A program made the translations under genes and the position numbers. From Comamonadaceae bacterium (GTDB lineage: Bacteria > Pseudomonadota > Gammaproteobacteria > Burkholderiales > Burkholderiaceae_C), in assembly GCA_947447355.1 (NCBI GenBank), contig CANFJF010000016.1, forward strand, positions 1 to 57,800: a stretch of DNA of 57,800 nucleotides, read 5' to 3'. The notes beneath the pieces were generated by a model. The model worked only from the letters and a program-made list of their open reading frames with translations. It was not told the DNA's origin and made no database searches. Positions 36,147 through 45,482 of the stretch are shown here, piece after piece. Every line of letters begins with the position of its first letter. Positions within the stretch are counted from its first letter, which is position 1.

Positions 36147-37288
36147 AAACGGTTCGCAAGCTGATTTATCGTGAGGTTCTGACCTCCATTGCCTTGGTAG
36201 CTCTGGGTTTCCTGTCGCTGTTTTTCTTTTTTGACTTGGTCGACGAACTTCAATACATCGGCAAAAGCAATGGTTTGGGCGGTGAAGATAACACCTACCT
36301 TCTCGGCCACGCCCTGTTGTATGTCAGCCTGCAACTGCCCAACCACCTTTACGAGTTGCTGCCTATTTCGGTCTTGATCGGGACTATTTTCGTGATGGCT
36401 AGGTTTGCACAAAGTTCAGAGTTCACCATACTGCGCACCAGCGGACTCGGCCCGTGGCGCGCACTAATGCTGCTGCTCGCTATGGGCGGCATGTTTGTGG
36501 TCCTTAGTTTTGCCGTTGGCGACTACCTGGCACCGATGGCCGACCGTGGCGCCCAACTGCTCAAGGCCAAATACCAAGGCCGCATCACCATCGGTCAGAC
36601 CGGCGCTTGGCTCAAAGAGAAACAGACTTACAGTAACTCCGTCGTCAATGTGCGCGCATTGACATCGAATAACGAAATGCAAGGCCTGCGCATCTTTGAG
36701 TTCGACAACAAGGGGCTGGTGATATCCATGACGGAGGCCGCCTCTGCGCAGTTTCAGGAAGATAACGCCTGGTTGCTGAAGAAGACCCTGCGCACTGATT
36801 TTCAAATCAGGCCCAGCATAGACGGCGCCAACAAAGCGACTGAATCGGCCAACGTGAGCATCACTCGCGCAGAAGAACAACGCTGGCCAACCGACATCAG
36901 CGCTGAAATGGTGTCGGTGGCGCTGCTCAAGCCAGACCGCATGGCCACCTATGACCTCTTCAACTACGTGCAGCATTTGAAAGCCAACGGACAAACCGCC
37001 CAGCGCTACGAAATCGAATTCTGGAAAAAGGTTTTTTACCCGCTGAGTTGTCTGGTGATGGTCATGCTGGCGCTGCCGTTTGCTTACTTGCATTTCCGCT
37101 CTGGCAGTGTGACTTCTTATGTGTTTGGAGGCGTCATGATCGGCATCAGTTTTTTCCTGCTGAACAACGTCTTTGGCTACATTGGCAACTTGCAAAACTG
37201 GCAACCTTGGCTGGCCGCGGCAACGCCTGGACTTTTGTACGGTGCTGTGTCCATGGGCGCTTTCGGCTGGCTGGTGCTTCGACGATAA
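36143..37288 (+). CDS. lptG: Lipopolysaccharide export permease LptG
   Basis: 381 residues, partner of LptF with the same six-helix plus periplasmic jellyroll layout. Seen: LPNHLYELLPISVLIGTIFVMARFAQSSEFTILRTSGLGPW, the coupling-helix region that contacts LptB, and FWKKVFYPLSCLVMVMLALPFAYLHFRSG. Translation is coupled to lptF (ATGA). The ATPase subunit gene lptB is not in the window. Confidence 0.95.
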   Translation: MKTVRKLIYREVLTSIALVALGFLSLFFFFDLVDELQYIGKSNGLGGEDNTYLLGHALLYVSLQLPNHLYELLPISVLIGTIFVMARFAQSSEFTILRTSGLGPWRALMLLLAMGGMFVVLSFAVGDYLAPMADRGAQLLKAKYQGRITIGQTGAWLKEKQTYSNSVVNVRALTSNNEMQGLRIFEFDNKGLVISMTEAASAQFQEDNAWLLKKTLRTDFQIRPSIDGANKATESANVSITRAEEQRWPTDISAEMVSVALLKPDRMATYDLFNYVQHLKANGQTAQRYEIEFWKKVFYPLSCLVMVMLALPFAYLHFRSGSVTSYVFGGVMIGISFFLLNNVFGYIGNLQNWQPWLAAATPGLLYGAVSMGAFGWLVLRR

Positions 37289-37300
37289 AAGAGAATCCCT

Positions 37301-37672
37301 TTGAAGACTCCGATAAAACCCGCCATCATTTTGTTTGCCCACGGCTCCAGAGATCCGCTTTGGAAGCTCCCCATCGAAGCTGTCGCCGCTGAAATTCAGT
37401 CACGCGATCAAAGCGTACGGGTCAGTTGTGCCTACTTAGAGCTGTGTTTGCCGAGTTTGCCGGAGGCCGCCGCCGCATTCATCGCTGCTGGCGTGCTGCA
37501 CATCCGCATTTTTCCGCTCTTTCTCGGCGTCGGAAAACACGCTCGGGAAGACCTGCCGATCATCATTGAAGAGATTCGCACAGCCCACCCGGGGCTGCTG
37601 CTGGAGTTGCTGCCGACGGCAGGCGAGTCGCCACAGATCACTGCACTGATGGCGGACATTGCCCTGGCTTGA
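37301..37672 (+). CDS. CbiX/SirB-type small chelatase
   Basis: 123 residues, the size of single-domain CbiX proteins that insert Co2+ or Fe2+ into sirohydrochlorin. FAHGSRDPLWKLP carries the conserved histidine (about residue 14), and FLGVGKHAREDLP the second (about residue 76). A TTG at 37301 is used as start because GAGA lies six bases upstream and MKTPIKPAIILFAHGS fits the family opening; no ATG is available before the motif. It lies 12 bases after lptG and 69 bases before cysB. Sirohaem is the cofactor of sulfite reductase, so a link to the cysteine regulon controlled by CysB is plausible. Whether it is an active chelatase is not shown. Confidence 0.82.
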   Translation: MKTPIKPAIILFAHGSRDPLWKLPIEAVAAEIQSRDQSVRVSCAYLELCLPSLPEAAAAFIAAGVLHIRIFPLFLGVGKHAREDLPIIIEEIRTAHPGLLLELLPTAGESPQITALMADIALA

Positions 37673-37705
37673 TCGACATATCAAAGGGCTTCTTTAGCGC
37701 CAAAA

Positions 37706-37714
37706 TGGCATAAT
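37706..37714 (+). promoter_or_regulatory. Predicted extended -10 promoter of cysB
   Basis: TGG directly followed by CATAAT forms an extended -10 element 27 bases before the cysB ATG at 37742; no good -35 hexamer is present, as is common for this promoter type. Confidence 0.4.
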
Positions 37715-37741
37715 GAAACCCCGCATCAGCCCGTATTTGCC

Positions 37742-38686
37742 ATGAACCTTCATCAGTTTCGCTTTGTCCAAGAGGCCGTGCGCCGCAACCTGAATTTGAC
37801 AGAGACCGCTCGCGCATTGCACACCTCGCAACCGGGCGTGTCCAAGGCCATCATTGAGTTGGAAGAAGAATTGGGCGTGGAGATTTTTGCCCGTCACGGC
37901 AAACGCCTGAAACGCGTGACCGAGCCCGGCCAGCACGTCTTAAAGAGCATCGAACTCATCATGCGCGAAGTCGGCAACCTGAAGCGCATCGGTGAGCAGT
38001 TTTCAGCTCAAGACAGCGGCACCCTGTCGATTGCCACCACCCACACACAAGCTCGCTATGTGCTGCCGCAGCCCGTCGTCCGGCTGCGCGAAGCGTTCCC
38101 CAAGGTCAACGTCAGCCTGCACCAAGGCTCGCCTGACCAGGTCGCGCGCATGCTGATCGACGAGGTCGCCGAGATCGGCATCGCCACCGAGTCACTCGAC
38201 CATTACGACGAACTGATCACCCTGCCCTGCTACGAGTGGCAACACATGCTGGTGATGCCGACCGACCACCCACTGGCGCGGCAAAACAACATCACGCTGG
38301 AAGAACTGGCCGAGCAACCGCTGATCACCTATCACCCGTCTTTCACAGGCCGCACCAAAATCGACGAAGCCTTTGCCGCCAAACGACTGCACCCGCGCAT
38401 TGCGCTGGAAGCAATTGACTCGGACGTCATCAAAACTTACGTCAGGCTCGGTTTGGGCATCGGCATCGTGGCTGAAATGGCGCTGAAAGACGATGGCACC
38501 AACACCGACCTGATCTCGCTGCCGGCAGGGCAACTTTTTGGCGTCAACGTGGCGCGGGTGGCCTTCAAACGCAGCGCCTACCTGCGAAATTTTGTTTACA
38601 AATTTGCTGAATTGGTGAGCGACAAGCTGACCCGTGAGCAGATTGCTAGGGCCATGTCCGGCCGACTCAATGACTACGAAGTTTGA
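37742..38686 (+). CDS. cysB: LysR-type regulator, CysB/Cbl subfamily
   Basis: 314 residues. The winged helix-turn-helix occupies about 1-60 (MNLHQFRFVQEAVRRNLNLTETARALHTSQPGVSKAI), and the effector domain 90-300 carries CysB features: ATTHTQARYVLP with the TTHTQ sulfate/inducer loop, LHQGSP, and the conserved YHPSFTGR. CysB senses O-acetylserine or N-acetylserine and turns on sulfate uptake and reduction. The closely related Cbl cannot be excluded. The aminotransferase gene starts four bases after its stop. Confidence 0.92.
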   Translation: MNLHQFRFVQEAVRRNLNLTETARALHTSQPGVSKAIIELEEELGVEIFARHGKRLKRVTEPGQHVLKSIELIMREVGNLKRIGEQFSAQDSGTLSIATTHTQARYVLPQPVVRLREAFPKVNVSLHQGSPDQVARMLIDEVAEIGIATESLDHYDELITLPCYEWQHMLVMPTDHPLARQNNITLEELAEQPLITYHPSFTGRTKIDEAFAAKRLHPRIALEAIDSDVIKTYVRLGLGIGIVAEMALKDDGTNTDLISLPAGQLFGVNVARVAFKRSAYLRNFVYKFAELVSDKLTREQIARAMSGRLNDYEV

Positions 38687-38690
38687 TCCT

Positions 38691-39884
38691 ATGAACTCAC
38701 TGGCAACGCCTGACGCCGTGCGCGTGCACACACCTGCCCTCTCCAGCCGTCTGCCCAACGTCGGCACGACCATCTTCACGGTCATGTCGGCGCTGGCCAC
38801 TGAAAAAAATGCAGTCAATCTGGGGCAAGGCTTTCCTGATTTTGAATGCGATCCAGCCTTGGTCAACGCGGTCACAGACGCCATGCAGCGCGGCCTGAAC
38901 CAGTACCCGCCGATGACCGGCGTGCCGGTGTTACGCGAAGCCATCGCGGCCAAAATTCAAACCCTCTATGGTCGCAGCTACAACCCGAACACTGAGATCA
39001 CGGTCACGGCAGGCGCCACGCAGGCCATCATCACCATCATCCTGGCCATCGTGCACCCGGGTGACGAAGTCATCGTGTTAGAGCCCTGCTACGACAGCTA
39101 TGTGCCGAACGTTGAATTGGCGGGCGGCCAAGTGGTTCGGGTGCCTCTGACGCCCGGCACTTTCCGCCCGGACTTCGACAAAATTGCCGCCGCCATCAGC
39201 CCCACAACGCGGGCCATCATCATCAACTCACCGCACAATCCAAGCGCGACGGTGTGGACTGAAGCTGAGATGCTGAAGTTGCAAGCTTTGCTGGCACCGA
39301 CGGAGATATTGCTCATCAGCGACGAGGTCTATGAGCACATGGTGTTTGACGCTGCGCTGGGCGCACAGCATCACAGCGCGGCGAGCTTTCCGGGTTTGGC
39401 GGCGCGGGCATTCATTGTCAGCAGCTTCGGAAAAACTTACCATGTCACCGGCTGGAAAGTTGGTTACGTTGCGGCGCCTGCAGCACTCACGGCCGAGTTC
39501 CGAAAAGTGCACCAGTTCAATGTGTTCACCGTCAACACGCCGGTGCAATACGCGCTGGCCAGCTACATGAACAAGCCCGCCGCATACCTTGAATTGCCAG
39601 CGTTTTACGAACGCAAACGCGACTTGTTTCGCGAAGGTCTGGCGGCCACGCGCTTCAAGCTCTTGCCGAGCGAAGGCACGTACTTTCAGTGCGTCGATAT
39701 TTCTGCCGTCAGCGACTTGGGTGAAGCCGATTTCTGCCAATGGCTGACGACCGAGATTGGCGTCGCCGCCATTCCGCTGTCAGCCTTTTACGGCAACAGC
39801 TTTGACCAGCGCGTGGTGCGTTTTTGCTTTGCCAAGAAAGACGAGACGTTGAAGGCGGCTTTGGCGCGACTGGCGAAGCTTTGA
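38691..39884 (+). CDS. Methionine-type class I aminotransferase (YbdL-like)
   Basis: 397 residues, a PLP enzyme of fold type I. Seen: VNLGQGFPDFECDPALV near the start, NQYPPMTGVPVLREAIAAK, GATQAI, INSPHNPSATVWT, and the PLP lysine in SSFGKTYHVTGWKVGY. The closest described relatives are methionine aminotransferases that transaminate 4-methylthio-2-oxobutyrate in methionine salvage. ATG 38691 is chosen as the first start after the cysB stop; upstream in-frame starts overlap cysB and have no ribosome binding site. Its place behind cysB supports a sulfur amino acid role. Confidence 0.88.
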   Translation: MNSLATPDAVRVHTPALSSRLPNVGTTIFTVMSALATEKNAVNLGQGFPDFECDPALVNAVTDAMQRGLNQYPPMTGVPVLREAIAAKIQTLYGRSYNPNTEITVTAGATQAIITIILAIVHPGDEVIVLEPCYDSYVPNVELAGGQVVRVPLTPGTFRPDFDKIAAAISPTTRAIIINSPHNPSATVWTEAEMLKLQALLAPTEILLISDEVYEHMVFDAALGAQHHSAASFPGLAARAFIVSSFGKTYHVTGWKVGYVAAPAALTAEFRKVHQFNVFTVNTPVQYALASYMNKPAAYLELPAFYERKRDLFREGLAATRFKLLPSEGTYFQCVDISAVSDLGEADFCQWLTTEIGVAAIPLSAFYGNSFDQRVVRFCFAKKDETLKAALARLAKL

Positions 39885-39916
39885 ATACGCGTCATGGCGA
39901 CACACATACTCACCCT

Positions 39917-40017
39917 CGTCATGGCGAGCGCAGCGCGGCCATCCATGACTGCGGATTCGGGCTCCTGGACTGCCGCGCTTCGCTCGCAGCGACGGAATTG
40001 CTTTGCTCGCCATGACG
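39917..40017. repeat. Nested inverted repeat (REP-like element)
   Basis: CGTCATGGCGAGC at 39917-39929 is the exact reverse complement of 40005-40017. Inside it, GCGAGCGCAGCGCGGC at 39924-39939 pairs with 39972-39987 at 15 of 16 positions. The element fills most of the 150-base gap between two convergent genes. Such GC-rich palindromes are usually present in many copies per genome; copy number cannot be judged here. Confidence 0.75.
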
Positions 40018-40034
40018 TGATCGCGTCATTCTGA

Positions 40035-43000
40035 TCACGAATTAATCTGACCCCAAGCCTTGTCCAGCCGCTTCACGCTGACCGGCTGCGGCGTGCGTAA
40101 TTCCTGCGCAAAGAAGCTCACTCGCAACTCTTCCAGCAGCCAGCGGTATTCCTGCATACGCGCATCGACCGCGCCTTTGCGGTCAGCCACGAGCCGCCAA
40201 TAGCGCTGCTCTTGCAGCTTCATCTCCGCCAAGCGGGCAGTGTCGCGTGCCGGGTCGGCGCGCCATTTGTCCAGCCGCAATGTGATGGCTTTCAGGTAGC
40301 GAGGGAAGTGCTGCAGTTGCCCGTAAGGTGTCAACATCAAAAACCTTTTAGGCACCAAACGCTGCAATTGCTGCGCGGCATCCGCCGACGCTTCGGCCGC
40401 GTTTTTAGTGTCCTTGATCTTGCGCTGGGCGGCGGCGAATTCAATCAAGATACCAGCAGCCAAACGAGCGACCTCGCTGGCAATCAAGGTCAGGCGGCCA
40501 CGCCCGTCATCTACCCGCTTCTTGAACTCGGCTTCGCCTGTCGGCAAGGGTTCCACCAGAAAAGCGCGGTCCAAGGCGACGTCGATGATCTGCGAGCGCA
40601 GTTCTTCCAACGTACCACCGCCAGAATTGTCCGCAGCGCGACCGACCAGCATGTAAGCCGTGGCTGTTTTTTGCAGATCGGGCAAATTCTTTTCTAAGTA
40701 TTTCAGGGCATCTTTGATTTGCAATGAAAACAAGCGACGCAGACCGGCGCGGTGTTTGGCGGCGGCCATGTCGGGCTCGTCAAAGACCTCAATCGTCACC
40801 GCATCGCCCAAGTCCATCAGCGCCGGAAAGCCGATCAACGTTTGGGCACCCTTGCGAATTTCCATGAGCTCGGGCAGTTCACCAAAGCTCCAGCTGGTGT
40901 ATCGGTCTGGACTTTTAGGCGTGGATGCAGGTACGGTTTTGGCTGCAGCCACATGCGCGCCTCGCGCCCTGCCTGAAAGGTCTGACGTCGCAGCATTCGG
41001 CTCTGCAACCGTCGGTGCAACTTTGAGGTTTTTAAGACCAGCCAGCGCCTGAAACGCACCACGCGCCTGTGCCCCCAAGTCTCCCTTGAGCGCGCCCAAG
41101 TTACGTCCCAAGCCGAGTTGGCGGCCGTGTTCGTCGACCACCCTGAAGTTCATGAACAGATGCGGCGGCAACATGTCGAGCTTCATGTCGTTGCGCTTGA
41201 TGTCTAACGATGTCGCATCGCGCACCCACTTGAGGACAGCGTCAGTGAGCGAGCCACCGCCCCATTTTTCGGGCTGCAGCAAATCAGCCGCCATGCGCGC
41301 AGCCGTATCGGGCAAAGGCACCAACCGCGAACGTGGCCGCTGATGCAGCGTTTTGATGAGCGCCTGAATTTTGTCCTTGAGCAAACCCGGCACCAGCCAT
41401 TCGCAGCGCTCGTCATTCACCTGATTCAAGGCAAACAGCGGCACTTCCACCGTGACGCCGTCTTTCGCATCACCGGGCTCGTGCAGATAGCTCACGCTGC
41501 AGTCCACACCGCCGAGGCGCAAGGTTCTGGGAAATGCTTGCGTGGTGATGCCCGCCGCTTCATGGCGCATGAGCTCTTCGCGCGACAGCAACAGCAACTG
41601 CGGCTGCTTTTTGACTTCGTCTTTGTACCAGTGCTCACAACCGGCCCCGGTGCAAATATCAGTCGGCAATTGCTGGTCATAAAAAGCGTAAATCAGCTCT
41701 TCATCGACGAGCACGTCTTGACGGCGTGCTTTGTGTTCCAAGTCTTGCACCTGGATGATGAGTTTTTGATTCGCCGCTAAAAATGGCAACTTGGTGTCCC
41801 AGTTGCCGGCCACCAGTGCTTCACGAATAAAAATCTCACGGGCGCCCACCGGGTCGACCCGACCGAAGTTAACCCGGCGTCCGTTGTAGATCACCAAGCC
41901 GTACAGTGTGGCGCGTTCTAAGGCCGTGACTTGCGCGGCTTTTTTCTCCCAGTGCGGGTCCAGCAGTTGTTTTTTGAGCAAGTGCCCTGCGACCTGCTCA
42001 ACCCATTGCGGCTCGATGTTGGCGATGCCCCGACCAAACAGACGCGTGGTCTCCACCAGCTCGGCGGCGACAATCCAGCGACCCGGTTTTTTGCTCAGCT
42101 TGGCGCCGGGATGGCGGTAAAAGCGGATGCCGCGCGCGCCCAGATAGGCTTCCTCGTCTTCGGCTTTGTAGCCCAAGTTGCCGAGCAAGCCGCAGAGCAT
42201 CGACAAATGCAACTGCTCATAACTAGCCGGTTTAGAGTTGATCTGCCAGCCCTGCTCGCCAATGACGCTGTGCAGCTGCGAGTGGATGTCTCGCCATTCG
42301 CGCACGCGGCGGATGTTGACGAAGTTCTCCCGCAGCAGATTTTCGTATTGGCGGTTCGAGAGCTTGTGTTCGGCCGCATGACCGCCGCGCGAATCACCCA
42401 GCCACTTCCACAGTTTCAAATAACCGGCGAACTCGCTCTTTTCATCGTCGAACTTGGCATGCGCTTGGTCGGCCTGCGTCTGCTTGTCCATCGGGCGATC
42501 ACGCACATCTTGCACGCTGAGCGCGCTGGCGATGACCATCACCTCGTCGAGCGCTTGGCGGTCGCGGGCCTCCAAAATCATCCGACCCACGCGCGGGTCT
42601 AGCGGCAGTTTGGCCAGGGTGCGCCCCACCGCCGTGAGCTCGTTGTCGTCGTCGACAGCGCCCAGCTCGGCCAGCAACTGGTAGCCGTCTGCAATGGCGC
42701 GCCCCTGCGGTGGCTCAATGAAGGCAAAAGCTTCAACCGCACCCAAGTGCAAGGCCTTCATGCGCAAAATCACAGCGGCCAAAGAACTGCGCAAAATCTC
42801 CGGATCGGTGAAACGCGCGCGGCCCAAAAAGTCCTGCTCGTCGTACAGCCGAATGCAAATACCATCGGCCACCCGGCCGCAACGACCGGCACGTTGATTC
42901 GCCGCCGCCTGCGAAATCGGCTCGACCATCAGCTGCTCGACCTTGTTCCTGAAACTGTACCGTTTGACGCGCGCCGTGCCAGCGTCAATCACGTACCGAA

Positions 43001-43943
43001 TGCCAGGCACCGTCAGCGAGGTCTCTGCAACGTTGGTGGCCAGCACAATGCGCCTGCCGTTGTGGCCTTCAAAAATCTGGTCTTGCTCGGCCTGGCTCAG
43101 GCGCGCAAACAACGGCAACACTTCGGCATTGCGCAGCATTGGCTGGTGGCTCAGGTGTTTGCGCAGGTGGTCGGCAGCTTCCCTGATTTCGCGTTCGCCG
43201 GGTAAGAAGACCAGAATGTCACCCGCGCTGTGCGGGCTGCGCCAAAGTTCATCCACACCATCGGCAATCGCGTCGTTCAAGTCGTAATCACGAGACTCTT
43301 CGTAAGGCCGATAGCGCTGCTCCACCGGGAACATTCGGCCCGACACCATGATGACGGGTGAAGGCCCTTTGCTTGACGCGAAGTAATCCGCGAAGCGCTG
43401 CGCATCAATCGTCGCGGAGGTGATGATGACTTTGAGGTCTGGCCGGCGCGGTAGCAACTGGCGCAGGTAGCCCAGCAAAAAATCGATATTCAGACTGCGC
43501 TCATGCGCCTCGTCAATGATGATGGTGTCGTAGTTTCTGAGCAGCGGATCGGTCTGCGTCTCGGCCAGCAAAATACCGTCGGTCATGAGCTTGACCGAGG
43601 CGTCACGGCTCAGTCGATCCTGAAAGCGCACCTTGTAGCCAACAACATCGCCGAGGGTTGTCTTGAGTTCTTCGGCGATGCGCTTCGCCACGCTGGAGGC
43701 TGCAATCCGACGAGGCTGTGTGTGGCCAATCAAAGGCCCGCGACCGCCCGGGTAATTCAGCTTGCCGCGTCCCATGGCCAAGGCTATTTTGGGCAGCTGG
43801 GTGGTCTTGCCCGAGCCGGTTTCACCGCAAACGATGACCACCTGATGCGCCGCAATGGCGGCGGTGATTTCGTCGCGCTTGCCCGACACCGGCAGCGATT
43901 CAGGGAACTCAATGATCAAGGCAGGGGATGAATTAGCAGACAA
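40035..43943 (-). CDS. hrpA: ATP-dependent RNA helicase HrpA (DEAH box)
   Basis: 1302 residues, normal for HrpA. Walker A at 40-47 (GETGSGKT), DEAH at 144-147, motif III SAT in IITSATIDAQRF, and motif VI QRAGRCGR in the second RecA domain; helicase-associated and OB-type domains follow, and the carboxy half is the DUF3418 region. HrpA resolves stalled ribosomes in E. coli. The start is TTG 43943: an in-frame stop lies four codons upstream and the family similarity (EFPESLPVSGKRDEI) begins within 20 residues; GTG 43889 is a less likely alternative. E. coli HrpA has a longer amino-terminal leader. Divergent from argA with 113 bases between starts. Confidence 0.94.
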   Translation of the reverse strand: MSANSSPALIIEFPESLPVSGKRDEITAAIAAHQVVIVCGETGSGKTTQLPKIALAMGRGKLNYPGGRGPLIGHTQPRRIAASSVAKRIAEELKTTLGDVVGYKVRFQDRLSRDASVKLMTDGILLAETQTDPLLRNYDTIIIDEAHERSLNIDFLLGYLRQLLPRRPDLKVIITSATIDAQRFADYFASSKGPSPVIMVSGRMFPVEQRYRPYEESRDYDLNDAIADGVDELWRSPHSAGDILVFLPGEREIREAADHLRKHLSHQPMLRNAEVLPLFARLSQAEQDQIFEGHNGRRIVLATNVAETSLTVPGIRYVIDAGTARVKRYSFRNKVEQLMVEPISQAAANQRAGRCGRVADGICIRLYDEQDFLGRARFTDPEILRSSLAAVILRMKALHLGAVEAFAFIEPPQGRAIADGYQLLAELGAVDDDNELTAVGRTLAKLPLDPRVGRMILEARDRQALDEVMVIASALSVQDVRDRPMDKQTQADQAHAKFDDEKSEFAGYLKLWKWLGDSRGGHAAEHKLSNRQYENLLRENFVNIRRVREWRDIHSQLHSVIGEQGWQINSKPASYEQLHLSMLCGLLGNLGYKAEDEEAYLGARGIRFYRHPGAKLSKKPGRWIVAAELVETTRLFGRGIANIEPQWVEQVAGHLLKKQLLDPHWEKKAAQVTALERATLYGLVIYNGRRVNFGRVDPVGAREIFIREALVAGNWDTKLPFLAANQKLIIQVQDLEHKARRQDVLVDEELIYAFYDQQLPTDICTGAGCEHWYKDEVKKQPQLLLLSREELMRHEAAGITTQAFPRTLRLGGVDCSVSYLHEPGDAKDGVTVEVPLFALNQVNDERCEWLVPGLLKDKIQALIKTLHQRPRSRLVPLPDTAARMAADLLQPEKWGGGSLTDAVLKWVRDATSLDIKRNDMKLDMLPPHLFMNFRVVDEHGRQLGLGRNLGALKGDLGAQARGAFQALAGLKNLKVAPTVAEPNAATSDLSGRARGAHVAAAKTVPASTPKSPDRYTSWSFGELPELMEIRKGAQTLIGFPALMDLGDAVTIEVFDEPDMAAAKHRAGLRRLFSLQIKDALKYLEKNLPDLQKTATAYMLVGRAADNSGGGTLEELRSQIIDVALDRAFLVEPLPTGEAEFKKRVDDGRGRLTLIASEVARLAAGILIEFAAAQRKIKDTKNAAEASADAAQQLQRLVPKRFLMLTPYGQLQHFPRYLKAITLRLDKWRADPARDTARLAEMKLQEQRYWRLVADRKGAVDARMQEYRWLLEELRVSFFAQELRTPQPVSVKRLDKAWGQINS

Positions 43944-44056
43944 ACAAGCAACTTAGGTGAAAATCAGTGGATAAATGCGCGGTCAACTGCACATTATCCG
44001 TTCAGAAGCCGCCCATCAGTCCCGTCAAGTTTTCAATTCCTTCACCAGAACAGCCC

Positions 44057-45409
44057 ATGTCCGCCGTTTTTAATTTCACCTTTGTGCCTTGGTTTCGCTC
44101 GGTCGCACCTTACATCCACCTGCACCGCGGCAAAACTTTTGTGGTCGCCATGGCCGGTGAAGCCATAGCGGCCGGCAAGCTGCAGAACATTGCACAAGAC
44201 TTGGCGCTGATTCAAAGCATGGGCGTGAAGATCGTGCTGGTCCATGGATTCAGGCCCCAGGTCAACGAACAGCTGGCAGCCAAAGGCCATGCCGCGCAGT
44301 ACTCACATGGCATGCGCATCACCGATTCGGTGGCGCTGGACTGCGCCCAAGAAGCCGCTGGTCAGCTGCGCTACGAAATTGAAGCCGCCTTCAGCCAAGG
44401 CTTGCCCAACACACCCATGGCCGGTTCAACGGTGCGTGTCATTTCAGGTAATTTCATCACCGCGCGGCCTGTCGGCATCGTTGACGGGATTGACTTCAAA
44501 CATTCGGGCTTGGTCCGCAAAGTGGACACCGTCGGCATTCGGCAGACGCTTGAATTCGGTTCGATGGTGTTGCTGTCGCCGTTTGGTTTTTCGCCCACCG
44601 GAGAAGCCTTCAACCTGACCATGGAAGAAGTCGCGACCAGCGTAGCCATAGAGTTGAAGGCCGACAAACTGATCTTTTTGACGGAGATCGCAGGCATCCG
44701 CATTCACCCGTCCGAGCCTGAAGGCGACGACAACCCGATCGACACCGAACTGCCTTTGGCTGCGGCCAAAAAGCTGCTGGCAGATTTGCCAAACGCCCAG
44801 CAGCCCAGCGACACCGCTTTTTACCTGCAGCATTGCGTCAAGGCCTGCCAGCATGGCGTAGAGCGCAGCCACATCCTGCCTTTTGCCACCGACGGTTCTC
44901 TACTGCTGGAAATCTATGTGCACGACGGCATCGGCACCATGGTGATTGATGAAAAGTTAGAGAGCCTGCGCGAAGCCACGGTGGACGATGTCGGTGGCAT
45001 TTTGCAGCTGATCGAACCGTATGAAAAAGACGGCACGCTGGTCAAGCGCGACCGCACCGAGATTGAACGAGATGCAGGTCAATACACCGTGATTGAGCAT
45101 GACGGCGTGATCTTTGGTTGCGCCGCGCTCTACCCTTACCCCGAATCAAAAACTGGCGAGATGGCGGCACTTACGGTGACACCTCACAGCCAAAGTCAAG
45201 GTGATGGCGAACGCATTCTCAAGCGGGTCGAGCAACGTGCCCGCGCCATGGGTCTGCAAAGTATTTTCGTTCTCACCACGCGCACCATGCACTGGTTTCT
45301 AAAGCGTGGCTTCAAACCGGTAGAGACCGACTGGTTACCCGAAGCGCGCAAGCGTAAATACAACCTGAACCGCAAAAGTCAGGTGCTGGTGAAAATCCTG
45401 CACCCTTGA
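44057..45409 (+). CDS. argA: N-acetylglutamate synthase
   Basis: 450 residues; uses acetyl-CoA and glutamate for the first step of arginine synthesis. An amino-acid-kinase-like domain (about 1-290: FVVAMAGEAIAAG, VLVHGFRPQVN, GIDFKHSGLVRKVDT) is followed by a GNAT acetyltransferase domain (about 300-450: GCAALYPYPESKTGEMAALTV and HSQSQGDGERIL for CoA binding). ATG 44057 is used as the family begins SAVFNFTFVPWFR; an in-frame extension to 43967 has no counterpart. In this class the kinase-like domain binds arginine for feedback control. Confidence 0.93.
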   Translation: MSAVFNFTFVPWFRSVAPYIHLHRGKTFVVAMAGEAIAAGKLQNIAQDLALIQSMGVKIVLVHGFRPQVNEQLAAKGHAAQYSHGMRITDSVALDCAQEAAGQLRYEIEAAFSQGLPNTPMAGSTVRVISGNFITARPVGIVDGIDFKHSGLVRKVDTVGIRQTLEFGSMVLLSPFGFSPTGEAFNLTMEEVATSVAIELKADKLIFLTEIAGIRIHPSEPEGDDNPIDTELPLAAAKKLLADLPNAQQPSDTAFYLQHCVKACQHGVERSHILPFATDGSLLLEIYVHDGIGTMVIDEKLESLREATVDDVGGILQLIEPYEKDGTLVKRDRTEIERDAGQYTVIEHDGVIFGCAALYPYPESKTGEMAALTVTPHSQSQGDGERILKRVEQRARAMGLQSIFVLTTRTMHWFLKRGFKPVETDWLPEARKRKYNLNRKSQVLVKILHP

Positions 45410-45482
45410 CAGGTCCCTTCAAAAATTGGCTCAAGTTTTCGGCCGATAAAGAACCGAGTCCAGAGGACTTTCTGTCGTTGGA

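Noticed and set aside
40017..40038. Inverted repeat GTGATC...GATCAC as hrpA terminator
   Set aside because: Only six base pairs, with a ten-base loop and no T-run on either strand.
45457..45469. Hairpin AGTCC-AGA-GGACT between argA and livF as terminator
   Set aside because: The five-base stem is short and the following bases are not a real T-run; too weak to annotate.
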